Positions 50,069-58,339 of a DNA stretch of 64,000 nt are shown here, piece by piece. A program made the translations under genes and the position numbers. Each line of letters opens with the position of its first letter. Positions within the stretch are counted from its first letter, which is position 1. The stretch is from contig NZ_CP095481.1 in the NCBI RefSeq assembly GCF_023023025.1, positions 6,585,001 to 6,649,000 on the forward strand. Direction: 5' to 3'. A model generated the notes under the pieces. That model saw nothing but the letters and a program-made list of their open reading frames with translations. It was not told the origin of the DNA and made no database searches. The stretch is from Amycolatopsis sp. WQ 127309 (GTDB taxonomy: Bacteria > Actinomycetota > Actinomycetes > Mycobacteriales > Pseudonocardiaceae).

Positions 50069-50559
50069 CCGCCGTGGACCACGAAAGCGTGCGTGCCACC
50101 TTGACGATCGCCGAGCCCGCCGCGACGGTGTTCGCCGTGCTGGCGGACCCGGCGGCCCACGCCGCGATCGACGGCACCGGCTGGGTCCGGGAACCCGTCG
50201 AACAGGCGCCGTTGACCGCCGTGGGGCAGATCTTCCGGATGGACATGCACCACTCCGGCCACCCGGACGGCGACTACCAGGTCGTCAACAAGGTCGCGGT
50301 GCTCGACGCGCCGCGCGCCATCGCCTGGCTCACCGGGTCCGCCAAGGGCGACGGCGAGGTGGAGTACGGCGGCTGGATCTGGCGCTACGACCTGACGCCG
50401 CGCGGCCCGGCCGGCACCGAGGTCACGCTCACCTACGACTGGTCGGGGGTGCCGCGGTCCGTCCGGGAGCGCGGCATCCAGTTCCCGCCGTTCGGTCCCG
50501 CGCACCTCATCGACTCGCTGCACCACCTGGCCGACCTCGCCCACCGCGTGTCCGTTTAG
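50065..50559 (+). CDS. SRPBCC (START/polyketide cyclase-like) protein
   Basis: 164 residues, GTG start coupled to the membrane protein gene. SRPBCC elements: VRATLTIAEPAATVFAVLADPAAHAAIDG at the N-terminus, strands GYQVVNKVAVLDAPRAIAWLTG-like in the middle, TEVTLTYDWSGVP near 120 and a long C-terminal helix (HLIDSLHHLADLAH). These proteins bind hydrophobic ligands; activity is not predictable here. It lies between DUF6069 and the DGPF-sigma pair. Confidence 0.85.
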   Translation: MTAVDHESVRATLTIAEPAATVFAVLADPAAHAAIDGTGWVREPVEQAPLTAVGQIFRMDMHHSGHPDGDYQVVNKVAVLDAPRAIAWLTGSAKGDGEVEYGGWIWRYDLTPRGPAGTEVTLTYDWSGVPRSVRERGIQFPPFGPAHLIDSLHHLADLAHRVSV

Positions 50560-50569
50560 GAGTTTCGTC

Positions 50570-50923
50570 ATGACGCAGTACCTGCTCGCCGTCCAGCTCG
50601 ACGAAAGCGTGCCGGAGACCGAGGAAGAGACCCAGGCGCAGATGGCGCGGACGGGCCGGGTCGTCGACGACATGAAGGCCGCCGGGGTGTGGGTGTTCGT
50701 CGGCGGCCTGAAGCCGTCGCACGCCTCCACCGTCGTCCGCCCCGGCGGCGGCACGACCACGATCACCGACGGCCCGTTCGCCGAGACGAAGGAACAGCTC
50801 GGCGGGTTCTGGGTGATCCGGTGCGCCGACCTCGACCAGGCGCTGGCCTGGGCCGGGAGGTGCGCGCTCGCCTGCGGGCAGCCGATCGAGGTCCGCCCGT
50901 TCGACGACTTCTCGCAGGACTGA
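50570..50923 (+). CDS. YCII-related DGPF-domain protein
   Basis: 117 residues with TAGGAG 7 nt upstream of the ATG. The DGPFAETKEQLGGFWVI motif near 65-80 is the hallmark. DGPF/YCII proteins form small ferredoxin-like dimers and are the standard gene partner of ECF42 sigma factors, as here: the sigma gene starts 1 nt after this stop. The family has been suggested as targets or sensors in ECF42 regulons. Enzymatic function is not established. Confidence 0.92.
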   Translation: MTQYLLAVQLDESVPETEEETQAQMARTGRVVDDMKAAGVWVFVGGLKPSHASTVVRPGGGTTTITDGPFAETKEQLGGFWVIRCADLDQALAWAGRCALACGQPIEVRPFDDFSQD

Positions 50924-50924
50924 G

Positions 50925-52124
50925 ATGGACCTCGACCGCGTCTACCGGGCCGAGTACGGCCGGTGCGTGGCCACGCTGACGCGGCTGCTCGGGGACATCG
51001 GGCTCGCCGAGGAGGCCGTCCAGGACGCGTTCGCCGTCGCCGCCGTGAAGTGGGCCGAGGCGCCGCCGGCCAACCCCGGCGCGTGGATCGTGACCACCGC
51101 CCGCCACCGCGCGATCGACCGCCTGCGCCGGGAATCCACCCGGGAGGCCCGCCACGCGCAGGCCCTGCTGCTGCACCAGCCCGACGAGCCGGAGGAGGCC
51201 GGACCCGTGCGCGACGACCAGCTCCGCCTGATCTTCACCTGCTGCCACCCGGCGGTGTCGCCGCTCGCGCGGACCGCGCTCACGCTGCGTCTGCTCGGCG
51301 GGCTGGAGGTGGCGGAGATCGCGCGGGCCTACTTGGTGCCGGAGGCGACCGTCGCGCAGCGGATCGTCCGGGCGAAGAAGAAGATCCGCGACGCCGGCAT
51401 CCCGTACCGGGTACCCGGCGCCGCCGAGCTCCCCGACCGGCTGGGCTCGGTGCTCACCGTGCTGTACCTGGTGTTCAACGAGGGGTACACCTCGACGTCG
51501 GGAGAGCTGCTGCGGACGGACCTGTGCCTGGAGGCCGTCCGGCTGACGCGCGCGCTCGCCGACCTGATGCCGGACGAGCCCGAGGTGATCGGGCTGCTGG
51601 CGCTGCTCCTGCTCACCGAAGCCCGCCGGCCGGCACGGGTGGGGCCGGCGGGGGAGCTGGTGGTGCTCGCGGAGCAGGACCGCTCGCGGTGGAACCACGA
51701 GCTGATCGCCGAAGGGCACGACCTGGTGCGCCGGTGCCTGCGTCGTGACCAGCCGGGCCCGTACCAGATCCAGGCCGCGATCAACGCCGTGCACACGGAC
51801 GGCCCGGCCACCGACTGGACGCAGGTGCTGGCCCTCTACGACCAGCTGCTGCGGCACACGCCGACACCGATCGTGGCGCTCAACCGCGCGGTCGCCGTCG
51901 CCGAGGTCCACGGCCCGGCACTGGCCCTCGCCACCATCGAGGAGCTGGACCTGCCGGGTTACCACCTGCTGCCGGCCACCCGCGCGGACCTGCTCACCCG
52001 CCTGGGCCGCACGCAGGAGGCGATCACCGTCTACGACGCGGCGATCGCCTTGGCCACCAACGAAACGGAACGAACCTTCCTGGAGACGCGCCGGGCGCGC
52101 GCGGCCGGGATCCGGATGTCCTGA
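50925..52124 (+). CDS. ECF42-type RNA polymerase sigma factor with C-terminal extension
   Basis: 399 residues, about twice a plain ECF sigma. Region 2 is YRAEYGRCVATLTRLLGDIGLAEEAVQDAFAVA with NPGAWIVTTARHRAIDRLRRE (about 8-75); region 4 has LRLLGGLEVAEIARAYLVPEATVAQRIVRAKKKIRDAG (about 125-160). The conserved FNEGYTSTSGE marks the start of the ECF42 C-terminal helical/TPR-like domain (about 185-399) that is needed for function in this group. There is no anti-sigma gene, as expected for ECF42. The upstream DGPF gene is the classic partner. The stop codon lies within a 21-bp hairpin. Confidence 0.93.
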   Translation: MDLDRVYRAEYGRCVATLTRLLGDIGLAEEAVQDAFAVAAVKWAEAPPANPGAWIVTTARHRAIDRLRRESTREARHAQALLLHQPDEPEEAGPVRDDQLRLIFTCCHPAVSPLARTALTLRLLGGLEVAEIARAYLVPEATVAQRIVRAKKKIRDAGIPYRVPGAAELPDRLGSVLTVLYLVFNEGYTSTSGELLRTDLCLEAVRLTRALADLMPDEPEVIGLLALLLLTEARRPARVGPAGELVVLAEQDRSRWNHELIAEGHDLVRRCLRRDQPGPYQIQAAINAVHTDGPATDWTQVLALYDQLLRHTPTPIVALNRAVAVAEVHGPALALATIEELDLPGYHLLPATRADLLTRLGRTQEAITVYDAAIALATNETERTFLETRRARAAGIRMS

Positions 52125-52167
52125 AGGGCACCCTCAGGGACGTGTGGTCCCTGAGGGTGCCCTTCAG
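52121..52167. terminator. 21-bp perfect hairpin terminator overlapping the ECF42 stop codon
   Basis: The left arm starts CTGAAGGGCACCCTCAGGGA and includes the TGA stop; the right arm is its exact complement after a 5-nt loop (GTGTG). It serves the sigma gene and probably the convergent LysR gene. The sequence resembles a repeat family I associate with Amycolatopsis intergenic regions, unverified here. Confidence 0.85.
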
Positions 52168-52199
52168 GGCGTTGAGCCCTGGGGGCGATGCGGAGGGCG

Positions 52200-53072
52200 T
52201 CAGGTCGTCACGGCGTCGCGGAAGGCCTCGACGTGGGCTGCGGCGCACTCGGTCGGGAGGTCGGCGGGGATGACGACGCTGCCGGTGATCGTCATGGCCG
52301 GCTTGAGCGGGATCGCGCTGACGCGGGTCGAGCCGATCTCGGCGACCTGCCCGGCGGGCAGCACCGCCCAGCTGCCCGGGTCGGAGCCGACCTCGACGAT
52401 CGTGTCCTGGGTCGTGCCCACCGGCCGGCCGAGCCGGGGGCTGACGCCGGCCTCGCGCAGCGCGGCGGTGAGGGCGTCGTGCAGCGGCGGGTCGTGCTGT
52501 CGCGACGGGAGCCGCAGGACGCTCTCGGCCAGCTCCGTGATGCCGACGACCGCGCGGTCCGCGGCCGGGTGCTGCCGGGACATGACCGCGAACAGCGGTT
52601 CCGTCCAGGTCGGCAGCACCTTGAGCCCGGGGGCCGAGAGCACGCCCCGGGCCAGCGCGACGTCGAGCTCGCCCTGGCGCAGCGCGTTCAGGCGGGCGTC
52701 GAGCGGCAGGTCGACGAGCACGACGTCGAACGGCGAGCCGGCTTCGCGCAACGCGTCGATGCCGCGCTCCAGCCGCGTGGTGAACCCGGCGGCCGTGCCG
52801 ATGCGCATGGTGCCCGCGGCCGTCGTGGCGGCGAGCCGGACCTGGTCGGCGGCCGCGAGGGCGCCGCGCGCCGCGTCGAGCACCCGGCGGCCGGCCTCCG
52901 TGAGCTGGACCCGGCGCGGCGAGCGGTCGAACAGCCGGACGCCCAGCTCGCGTTCCAGCCGGGCGATCTGCTGGCTGACCGCGGGCTGCGCGATGTGCAG
53001 CCGCTCGGCGGCCCGGCCGAAGTGCAGCTCGTCGGCGACGGTGACGAAGTACCGCAACGCCCTCAGTTCCAC
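52200..53072 (-). CDS. LysR-family transcriptional regulator
   Basis: 290 residues from a GTG with GGGAGGA 4 nt upstream. HTH: LRALRYFVTVADELHFGRAAERLHIAQPAVSQQIARLERELGVRLFDR, about 3-52. The substrate-binding domain begins near 90 (GTMRIGTAAGFTTRLERGI). An upstream frame start would translate through the palindrome and is rejected. It faces an F420-type LLM oxidoreductase gene across 92 nt that contain a perfect LTTR box, so it likely activates that gene. Confidence 0.92.
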   Translation of the reverse strand: MELRALRYFVTVADELHFGRAAERLHIAQPAVSQQIARLERELGVRLFDRSPRRVQLTEAGRRVLDAARGALAAADQVRLAATTAAGTMRIGTAAGFTTRLERGIDALREAGSPFDVVLVDLPLDARLNALRQGELDVALARGVLSAPGLKVLPTWTEPLFAVMSRQHPAADRAVVGITELAESVLRLPSRQHDPPLHDALTAALREAGVSPRLGRPVGTTQDTIVEVGSDPGSWAVLPAGQVAEIGSTRVSAIPLKPAMTITGSVVIPADLPTECAAAHVEAFRDAVTT

Positions 53073-53090
53073 TGGTCCTCCCACCTGCGA

Positions 53091-53109
53091 CGATAAGGCC
53101 ACCTTATCG
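53091..53109. promoter_or_regulatory. LysR operator CGATAAGG-CCA-CCTTATCG
   Basis: A perfect 8-3-8 inverted repeat with the T-N11-A core, between the divergent LysR and LLM genes and 18 nt from the LysR start. This is the expected recognition and autoregulation site. Confidence 0.75.
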
Positions 53110-53164
53110 CTGCGCGTGCGCACTGGACCTGGTTCGCCGTGGGGCGCGGTGCTGAAGTCGTCCC

Positions 53165-53992
53165 ATGAGTATCGACCTGGGTTTGCTCGGCGCCCACCTG
53201 CGCGAGCACGAGGTGTCCCCGGAACGGGCCGCCGAACTCGAGGCGGCCGGTTACGGCACGCTGTGGCTGGACGCGTCGCCGCCGGCCGATCTGAAGCTGG
53301 TGGAGGAGCTGCTCGACGCGACCACCCGGCTGGCCGTCGGGACGAGCGTGGTGAACGTCTGGACCGCCGACGCGGCGACCGTCGCCGCGTCCTACCACCG
53401 GATCGTGGCTCGGCACCCCGATCGGTTCCTGCTCGGCGTGGGCATCGGGCACCGCGAAGTCGACACCGGATACGCGTCGCCGTACGAAAAGCTGGCGTCC
53501 TATGTGGACACCTTGACCGCGGCCGGCGTGCCCGCCGACCGGGTGGTGCTAGCCGCCCTCGGCCCGAAGATGCTGCGGCTGGCCGGCGAGCGCACCGCCG
53601 GGACCGTGCCGTGCATGATCACCACCGAGCACACCCGGCGGGCCCGGGCCGCCCTCGGCGCGGGGAAGCTGGTGCTGCCCGGGCACTTCGTGCTGCTGGA
53701 CGACGACGTCGACCGCGCCCGCGCGACCGCCCGCTCCGCCCCGCCGGGGACGGCGCTCGTGGTCACCAACTACGTCGCCAACCTCCGCCGGCTCGGCTTC
53801 ACCGACGACGACTTCGCCGGCCACGGCAGCGACCGCCTGATCGACGCGCTCGTCCTGCACGGCGGGCCCGCCACGATCGTCGCGGGTGTGCGGGCGCACC
53901 TGGACGCGGGCGCGGACCACGTCGGCATCTACCCCCTCGGCGACGACCCGATCGGCACCCTCCGCGGGGTCGCCGAGGCCGTGTTGGCCTGA
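53165..53992 (+). CDS. LLM-class F420-dependent oxidoreductase (TIGR03620-like)
   Basis: 275 residues, a short luciferase-like barrel. Landmarks: LEAAGYGTLWLDASPPADLKLVEELLDAT near 28-55, TTRLAVGTSVVNVW, HPDRFLLGVGIGHREVD near 90, and GADHVGIYPLGDDP near 255. The pattern AGYGTLWLxxSP is the TIGR03620 group found in F420-making actinobacteria. It probably uses F420H2 to reduce or oxidise a small substrate. It faces the LysR gene. No ribosome site precedes the ATG. Confidence 0.88.
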   Translation: MSIDLGLLGAHLREHEVSPERAAELEAAGYGTLWLDASPPADLKLVEELLDATTRLAVGTSVVNVWTADAATVAASYHRIVARHPDRFLLGVGIGHREVDTGYASPYEKLASYVDTLTAAGVPADRVVLAALGPKMLRLAGERTAGTVPCMITTEHTRRARAALGAGKLVLPGHFVLLDDDVDRARATARSAPPGTALVVTNYVANLRRLGFTDDDFAGHGSDRLIDALVLHGGPATIVAGVRAHLDAGADHVGIYPLGDDPIGTLRGVAEAVLA

Positions 53993-54068
53993 GCCGCCGG
54001 TCGTCTCGGTCCGTTCCGCTCCCTGGACGCGCTGGCCGGACGCGGGCGCGGGTGTCCAGAATGCGGGC

Positions 54069-54563
54069 ATGACAGCGTGGACGGACGAAGTCTGGACCGA
54101 CGAAGCCCGGCCGGCGGTCGAGCTGACCGTGGCCGTCCGGATCCGCATCGACCCGGGGCACGCGGCCGGCCTCACCGCCCGGCTGCTGGAGTCCTTTGAG
54201 GACACTCTGGGCGTCCGGTTCGACGAGCGCCCGGACGCGCAGGTGGTGGACCTGGCGACGCGCCGCCCGGCCGTCCGGATCGAGGCGGGCTCGCGCCGGG
54301 TGCTGGTCCGGGGAACGGCGCTGGAGCTGACGCGGCTGGAGTTCGAGCTGCTGCTGTTCCTGGGCCGCCACCCGGACGTGGTGTTCAGCCGCCGCACCCT
54401 GCTGACGGAGGTCTGGGGCGCGCCCCACCACGGCGGCGAGCGCACGGTGGACGTCCACGTCCGCAAGCTGCGCCACAAGTTCGAGCCGGAACCGGCCCCG
54501 ATCACGACGGTCCGCGGAGTCGGCTATCGGTTCGACAGCTCGGCGGAGGTCATCGTGGTGTGA
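54069..54563 (+). CDS. Orphan OmpR-type winged-helix regulator without receiver domain
   Basis: 164 residues. The C-terminal half is a complete Trans_reg_C domain: LELTRLEFELLLFLGRHPDVVFSRRTLLTEVWG, then RTVDVHVRKLRHKFEP and ITTVRGVGYRFDS (about 80-155). The N-terminal 75 residues are not a phospho-receiver: there is no Asp/Lys pattern, but a short alpha/beta stretch (VAVRIRIDPGHAAGLTARLLESFEDTLG). It may sense a ligand or act as a constitutive DNA binder. The last codons (SSAEVIVV and stop) are copied downstream in a repeat region. Confidence 0.88.
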   Translation: MTAWTDEVWTDEARPAVELTVAVRIRIDPGHAAGLTARLLESFEDTLGVRFDERPDAQVVDLATRRPAVRIEAGSRRVLVRGTALELTRLEFELLLFLGRHPDVVFSRRTLLTEVWGAPHHGGERTVDVHVRKLRHKFEPEPAPITTVRGVGYRFDSSAEVIVV

Positions 54564-54915
54564 GCGGTGGCCGCAGCGTGGTGACGCCGGGGCGGGCTCG
54601 CGTGGCGTTCGGTCTCGACGATCGTCGTGTGCCGGACGGCGGCCGCGGCTCGGCGGAGGTCATCGTCGGTTGGCGGGCGGCGACCGGCGGAACGGCGGTT
54701 TGTGGTGCCGAGGCCATCGCCGTGTACGCGAAGCGGTCCCGGCGACGGGTTCTTGCGGTGCTCGTGGTGTCGAGATCCGCGCTCGGCGGAGGCCATCGTG
54801 GTGTGAGCGGTGGCCGCAGCGTGGTGACGCCGGACCGGGCTCGCGTGGCGTTCGTTCTCGACGGTCGCCGTACCGGACGGCGGCCGCAGCCGCCGTCATC
54901 GTGGTGTGAGCGGCG
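54541..54915. repeat. Imperfect tandem repeats spreading from the wHTH 3' end into the molybdoenzyme 3' end
   Basis: The element CGGCGGAGGTCATCGT occurs at the wHTH gene end (54541) and again near 54652 and 54784, with a degenerate copy near 54891. Copies at 54541 and 54784 extend over about 110 nt of aligned sequence (offset 243, slipping by 2 nt late), including GTGTGAGCGGTGGCCGCAG and GTGGTGACGCCGG. The last copy contains the stop codon region of the convergent molybdoenzyme gene. This explains the 330-nt gap between the genes; no further gene is seen there. Confidence 0.75.
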
Positions 54916-57130
54916 GCGGCCGCAGCACCGTGACCTCCGGGATCGCGCCCTCGAACCGCTCCACCTCCACCACCGCGTGCTGGCCCGCGCAGCCCTGTGA
55001 CAGCCGGGATGACGGGATGTCCGCCGTCAGGACGTTCGGGTTGCCGTGGGCGCACAGCGGGCCCGTGGGGTGGTTTTCGACCGGGTCGAACCACGCTCCC
55101 GTCGGGAGCTGGACCACGCCCGGGCGCAGGGCGTCGTCCAGGACCGCGCCCGCCAGGCACGCGCCGCGCTTGTTGTACACCCGGACCACGTCGCCCGTGG
55201 CGATGCTCCGCGCCGCGGCGTCGGACGAGTTGAGGCGGATCGCCTCGCGGCCCGCCACCTTGCCCGCTCGGCTGACGTCGCCGCCGTCGAGCTGGCTGTG
55301 CAGGCGCGTGCGCGGCTGGTTCGCGATCAAGCACAGCGGCCCGGATTCCCGTGGTGGCAACCAGACCGGGTGCCCGGGGCAGTCGTCGTACCCGAACCCG
55401 GCCACGACGGCCGACGTGATCTCGATCCGGCCGCTGGGGGTCTTCAGCGGGTGGGCGAGCGGGTCGGCGCGGAAGTCCGCCAGCAGTGTGTGGTGCGTCG
55501 GCCCCGGCGGGAGCCGCAGTTCGCCGGCCGCCCAGAACTCGGCGAACGGCGGCGCACCGGAGGAAGCACGCCAGGCCTCGTAGAGGTGTTCCAGCCATTC
55601 CCGCCGTGAGCGTCCTTCGGTGAAGGAAGCGGCGACGCCGAGCCGGGCGGCGAGACCCGCGAAGATCGCGTAGTCGTCACGCGCTTGCCCGGCGGGCTCG
55701 GCGATCCGGTGCATCGCGATCAGGTGCGTGTCACGGCGCCCGGACCCCAGGTCCTCGCGCTCCAGGGTCGTCGTGACCGGCAGGACGACGTCGGCGTGCC
55801 GCGCGGTGGCCGTCCAGAACGGTTCGTGCACCACCACCGTGTCCGGCCGGGTGAACGCGCGCCGCAGCCGGTTGAGGTCCTGGTGGTGGTGGAACGGGTT
55901 GCCGCCCGCCCAGTAGACGAGCCGGGTGTCCGGGTACCGCCGGGTTTCACCGTTGTAGTCGTAGGTCGCGCCGGGGTGCAGCAGCAGGTCCGCGATCCGG
56001 GCGACCGGGATGAACTCCTTGACCGGGTTGACGCCCCGGGGCAGGTACGGCGTCCGGATCTCCGGGCCGGTGTCGCCGACGTCGCCCATCGAGCCGTAAC
56101 CGTGGCCGAACCCGCCGCCCGGCAGGCCGATCTGCCCGAGCATCGCGGCCAGGGTGATGCCCGCCCACACCGGCTGCTCGCCGTGTTCGATGCGCTGCAG
56201 CGACCACGTCACCGTGACCAGCGTCCGGTGCGCGGCCATCTCCCGGGCGAGCGCGACGATGTCGGCGGCGGGGATCCCGGTGATCCCGCTCGCCCAGCGC
56301 GCGTCCTTGCCGGTGTCCAGCAGGTACCGTTCGAAGGTCGCGTACCCGACGCAGTACCGGGCCAGGAAGTCGCGGTCGTGCAAGCCTTCGACGACCAGTG
56401 TGTGCGCGAGCCCCAGCATCAACGCGGTGTCCGTCGCCGGCCGGATCGGGTACCAACGGGCGTCCACTGTGGACGGCAGGTCGTCGCGCAGCGGGCTCAC
56501 GAGCGCGACCCGGGCGCCCAGCCGGGCGAGGTGCCCGGGTGTCCCGTGCTCGGTGACCCCGCCGGGCGTGACGAACACGTTCTTCTCCGGCACGCCGCCG
56601 AAAGCGACGATCAGCTCGGTGTGCTCGGCGATCGTCGGCCAGGTCGACGCCTGGCGCAGCACGGCGTGCGCGTCGCCGACGACGTGCGGCAGCAGCACCG
56701 TCGACGTCCCGTTGCTGTAGCTCTCGCGGGACGACGTGTAGCCGCCGATCGTGGTGAGGAACCGGTGCAGCTGGCTCTGCGCGTGGTGGAACCGCCCGGC
56801 GCTGGCCCAGCCGTACGAGCCGCCGAAGATCGCCTGGTTGCCGTGCTCGCCCCGGACGCGGTCGAGCTCGGCGGCGAGCCGGTCGAGGATCTCGTCCCAC
56901 GGCACCTCGACGAACTCGTCGCGCCCGCGCCGCTCATCGGGCCCGGGACCGTCCTCCAGCCAGCCGCGGCGCACCGCGGGCCGGGCGACGCGGGTCGGGT
57001 GGTCCAGCGCCGCGGCCAGGTTGCCCAGCAGCGGTGACGGCGCCGGGTCGGCCGGGTGCGGGACCACCCGCAGCCGGCCGCCGGTCACCTCGGCGGAGAA
57101 CGCGCCCCAGTGCGATGTGCTCGGCTTCAC
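54896..57130 (-). CDS. Molybdopterin oxidoreductase, BisC/DMSO-reductase-like
   Basis: 744 residues, GTG start overlapping the stop of the LLM gene. It lacks an N-terminal Fe-S motif, as in BisC/TorA/DorA. The bis-MGD-binding segments are GGSYGWASAGRFHHAQSQ near 100, YTSSRESYSNGTST near 130 (Ser as probable Mo ligand), GGVPEKNVF, GHGYGSMGDVGDTGPE near 340, VYWAGGNPFHHHQDLN near 410 and the C-terminal QPRTRLHSQLDGG plus GDVVRVYNKRGACLAGAVL dinucleotide-binding domain. No Tat signal is visible, so it is likely cytosolic like BisC. Members reduce S- or N-oxides (biotin or methionine sulfoxide, DMSO). In this operon it may reduce a sulfoxide released or imported by the transporter. Confidence 0.9.
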   Translation of the reverse strand: MKPSTSHWGAFSAEVTGGRLRVVPHPADPAPSPLLGNLAAALDHPTRVARPAVRRGWLEDGPGPDERRGRDEFVEVPWDEILDRLAAELDRVRGEHGNQAIFGGSYGWASAGRFHHAQSQLHRFLTTIGGYTSSRESYSNGTSTVLLPHVVGDAHAVLRQASTWPTIAEHTELIVAFGGVPEKNVFVTPGGVTEHGTPGHLARLGARVALVSPLRDDLPSTVDARWYPIRPATDTALMLGLAHTLVVEGLHDRDFLARYCVGYATFERYLLDTGKDARWASGITGIPAADIVALAREMAAHRTLVTVTWSLQRIEHGEQPVWAGITLAAMLGQIGLPGGGFGHGYGSMGDVGDTGPEIRTPYLPRGVNPVKEFIPVARIADLLLHPGATYDYNGETRRYPDTRLVYWAGGNPFHHHQDLNRLRRAFTRPDTVVVHEPFWTATARHADVVLPVTTTLEREDLGSGRRDTHLIAMHRIAEPAGQARDDYAIFAGLAARLGVAASFTEGRSRREWLEHLYEAWRASSGAPPFAEFWAAGELRLPPGPTHHTLLADFRADPLAHPLKTPSGRIEITSAVVAGFGYDDCPGHPVWLPPRESGPLCLIANQPRTRLHSQLDGGDVSRAGKVAGREAIRLNSSDAAARSIATGDVVRVYNKRGACLAGAVLDDALRPGVVQLPTGAWFDPVENHPTGPLCAHGNPNVLTADIPSSRLSQGCAGQHAVVEVERFEGAIPEVTVLRPPPLTPR

Positions 57131-58191
57131 GCTCCGACGGTAACCGCGCCGGCCCGCTCCCGGACGAGACGCACGAGCGTGCCGTAGTCCCGCGCGTCGG
57201 CCAGCGGCGAGAACCCGCGGATGAGCAGCGTGCCGACGCCGAGCCGGAGGTAGTCCAGCAGCGAGTCCGCGACCTGCTCGTAGCTGACGACCAGCGCGGT
57301 GGAGTTCCCGGCCGCGCCGGTCGTCCTGGCCACCGCCGTCCACAGCCGCTCGTCGTGGACCTCGCCGGTCGCCGCGGCTTCGAGCAGCCGCTGCGAGCCG
57401 ACGGCGGCAGTGGAGTCGCGGACGCCCTTGAACTCGCTGACGCGGTCCTGGGTGAGCCGCAGGATGTCGCGGGCCCGGTCCCACGCCTCGGCTTCGGTCG
57501 CCGCCGGGATCGGGCGGAGGCTGACGCTGAACGCCGGGGTGCGCCCGTGCGGCGCGGCGGCGGCGTGGACTTCCTCGATGCGCTGGGCGATCCCGGCCAA
57601 GGGCTCACCCCAGAAGGCGTAGACGTCGGCGTGCTTCGCGCCCACGCGGATGGCGTCGCCCGACGCGCCGCCGAAGTAGACCGGGATGCCGCCGTCCGGG
57701 CGGACGTCCGAGCGCGCGCCGCGGACCTGGTAGAACTCGCCTTCGTGGTCGAACGGCTCGGCCGAGTCCCACGTCTTGCGCACCACGGACAGGAAGTCGT
57801 CGGTGCGGCGGTAGCGGGTGGGCTTGTCGGTGAAGTCGCCGTCGCGGGCCTGGTCGGCGTCGTCTCCGCCGGTGATCACGTGCAGGGCGATCCGGCCGGG
57901 GTGGAACGCGTCGAGCGTGGCGAACTTGCGGGCCAGCTGGGTGGGCGCGACGAAGCCGGGCCGGTGGGCGAGCAGCACGCCGAGCCGCTCGGTGGCGGCG
58001 AGCACCTGGTCGGCGAGCACGAACCCGTCCGGGCTGCTCGCGGACTGGGCGATCAGCACGCGGTCGAAGCCGGCCGCCTCGTGGGCGCGGGCGACCTCGC
58101 GCAGGTAGCCGGGCTGGATGACCGGCCCGTCCGGCGCGACGATCTCGCTGGCCTGGCGGCCGGCGGCGTAACCGATGAATTCGACGCTCAC
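57127..58191 (-). CDS. LLM-class flavin-dependent monooxygenase, alkanesulfonate monooxygenase (SsuD)-like
   Basis: 354 residues, GTG start with GAGGAGA 4 nt upstream. Landmarks: GPVIQPGYLREVARAHEAAGFDRVLIAQ near 25-50, TERLGVLLAHRPGFVAPTQLARKFATLDAFHPGRIALHVITGG near 67-110, RYRRTDDFLSVVRKTWDS near 125-142 and GIPVYFGGASGDAIRVGAKHADVYAFWGEP near 168-197. This is the SsuD/MsuD group that uses FMNH2 and O2 to cleave C-S bonds in sulfonates, giving sulfite and an aldehyde. It is coupled by a GTGA overlap to the molybdoenzyme. A flavin reductase gene (SsuE) is not in view. Confidence 0.9.
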   Translation of the reverse strand: MSVEFIGYAAGRQASEIVAPDGPVIQPGYLREVARAHEAAGFDRVLIAQSASSPDGFVLADQVLAATERLGVLLAHRPGFVAPTQLARKFATLDAFHPGRIALHVITGGDDADQARDGDFTDKPTRYRRTDDFLSVVRKTWDSAEPFDHEGEFYQVRGARSDVRPDGGIPVYFGGASGDAIRVGAKHADVYAFWGEPLAGIAQRIEEVHAAAAPHGRTPAFSVSLRPIPAATEAEAWDRARDILRLTQDRVSEFKGVRDSTAAVGSQRLLEAAATGEVHDERLWTAVARTTGAAGNSTALVVSYEQVADSLLDYLRLGVGTLLIRGFSPLADARDYGTLVRLVRERAGAVTVGA

Positions 58192-58219
58192 GGGGTCTCC
58201 TCGCTGGGCGGAGTGGGGA

Positions 58220-58309
58220 ACGCACCCAATGTGGCGTTGGGTGCGTTGGATGCACCCAATGTGGCGTTGGGTGCGTTGGACGCACCCAACGCCACATTGG
58301 GGCGCATGG
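58220..58309. repeat. Three 30-nt units forming a 21-bp hairpin within the operon
   Basis: Two direct units (GCACCCAATGTGGCGTTGGG plus GCGTTGG) are followed by a third whose core is inverted. Unit 2 and unit 3 pair as a perfect 21-bp stem with a 5-nt loop (58255-58301). It lies in the only sizeable gap of the sulfur operon, between the ferredoxin and LLM genes, where it could lower downstream expression or protect an mRNA end. It resembles dispersed intergenic repeats of Amycolatopsis as I recall them. Confidence 0.8.
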
Positions 58310-58339
58310 GCTGTGCGGTGGCCGGGGCGGTGGGCCCGC

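Noticed and set aside
53073..53123. Upstream start for the LysR gene at 53123
   Set aside because: It would put the operator in the coding region; the GTG at 53072 has a better ribosome site and the normal LysR N-terminus.
58220..58309. Possible CRISPR or coding repeat
   Set aside because: Only three units with no spacers, and no frame with a start and ribosome site.
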